Shown one piece after another: positions 5,472 through 5,643 of a DNA stretch of 5,643 bases. How positions within the stretch are numbered: position 1 is the stretch's first letter; the number at the start of each line of letters is the position of its first letter. The position numbers were made by a program, and so were the translations under genes. Under the pieces are notes generated by a model, which did not search any database, was not told the DNA's origin, and was given only the letters and a program-made list of their open reading frames with translations. The DNA is from Burkholderiales bacterium (GTDB lineage: Bacteria; Pseudomonadota; Gammaproteobacteria; Burkholderiales; Burkholderiaceae_C), in NCBI GenBank assembly GCA_011390055.1, contig JAABTC010000137.1, positions 1-5,643 of the forward strand. The letters are read 5' to 3'.

Positions 5472-5643
5472 ATGGCAAAAGGCAAATTCGAACGCACCAA
5501 GCCGCACGTCAACGTGGGCACGATCGGTCACGTCGATCATGGCAAGACCACGCTGACGGCGGCAATCACGACCGTGTTGTCGGCGAAGTTTGGCGGTGAA
5601 GCCAAGGCCTACGACCAGATCGACGCGGCGCCCGAAGAAAAGG
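5472..5643 (+). CDS. tuf: Elongation factor Tu, N-terminal part (runs off the window)
   Basis: The first 57 codons and one base of an open frame. EF-Tu is the GTPase that delivers aminoacyl-tRNA to the ribosome. The start MAKGKFERTKPHVNVGTIG is nearly the E. coli EF-Tu sequence. The GTP-binding P-loop GHVDHGKT is at residues 19-26 and the segment AYDQIDAAPEEK (46-57) leads into switch I. The ATG at 5472 follows GGAG (5460-5463) with eight bases between. The gene follows tRNA-Thr by 77 bases in the conserved tRNA-tuf arrangement. Bacteria of this kind often have a second tuf copy elsewhere, and this window cannot show which copy this is. Confidence 0.98.
   Translation, partial: MAKGKFERTKPHVNVGTIGHVDHGKTTLTAAITTVLSAKFGGEAKAYDQIDAAPEEK

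Overview
The window looks like a piece of chromosome from a high-GC betaproteobacterium, most likely of the order Burkholderiales. The evidence is strongly G/C-biased third codon positions, separate trpG, trpD and trpC genes (not the E. coli trpGD and trpCF fusions), and a Tyr-Gly-Thr tRNA cluster leading into tuf. The genus cannot be fixed from the sequence alone.

The left part (1-1653, + strand) holds the last codons of trpE, then trpG, then a low-specificity threonine aldolase gene (ltaE) that overlaps trpG by four bases. A GC-rich spacer with inverted repeats (1654-1754) separates ltaE from a convergent gene on the minus strand. That gene encodes a small exported RlpA-like double-psi beta-barrel protein (1755-2225).

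The centre (2396-4976, + strand) is a tight trpD-trpC-ung unit. Each junction is a four-base start/stop overlap, and the last one uses a TTG start. A 170-bp divergent spacer (2226-2395) probably carries the promoters of both rlpA and trpDC-ung. The tryptophan genes are therefore split into two transcription units, trpE-trpG-ltaE and trpD-trpC-ung, with an antisense cell-wall gene between them.

The right part (about 4974-5643, + strand) is a stable-RNA and translation operon. An extended -10 promoter is followed by tRNA-Tyr(GUA), tRNA-Gly(UCC), tRNA-Thr(GGU) and the start of tuf (EF-Tu), which runs off the window. The inter-tRNA spacers and the tuf leader contain clear inverted repeats, probably processing or structural elements.

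Functionally, TrpE/TrpG make anthranilate from chorismate and glutamine, TrpD adds the phosphoribosyl group, and TrpC closes the indole ring to give indole-3-glycerol phosphate. LtaE, RlpA and Ung are passengers with other roles: threonine/glycine metabolism, peptidoglycan trimming and uracil excision. I see no mobile element, CRISPR array, defence or toxin system, and no convincing undescribed system. What deserves a second look is gene arrangement, translational coupling and RNA structure.
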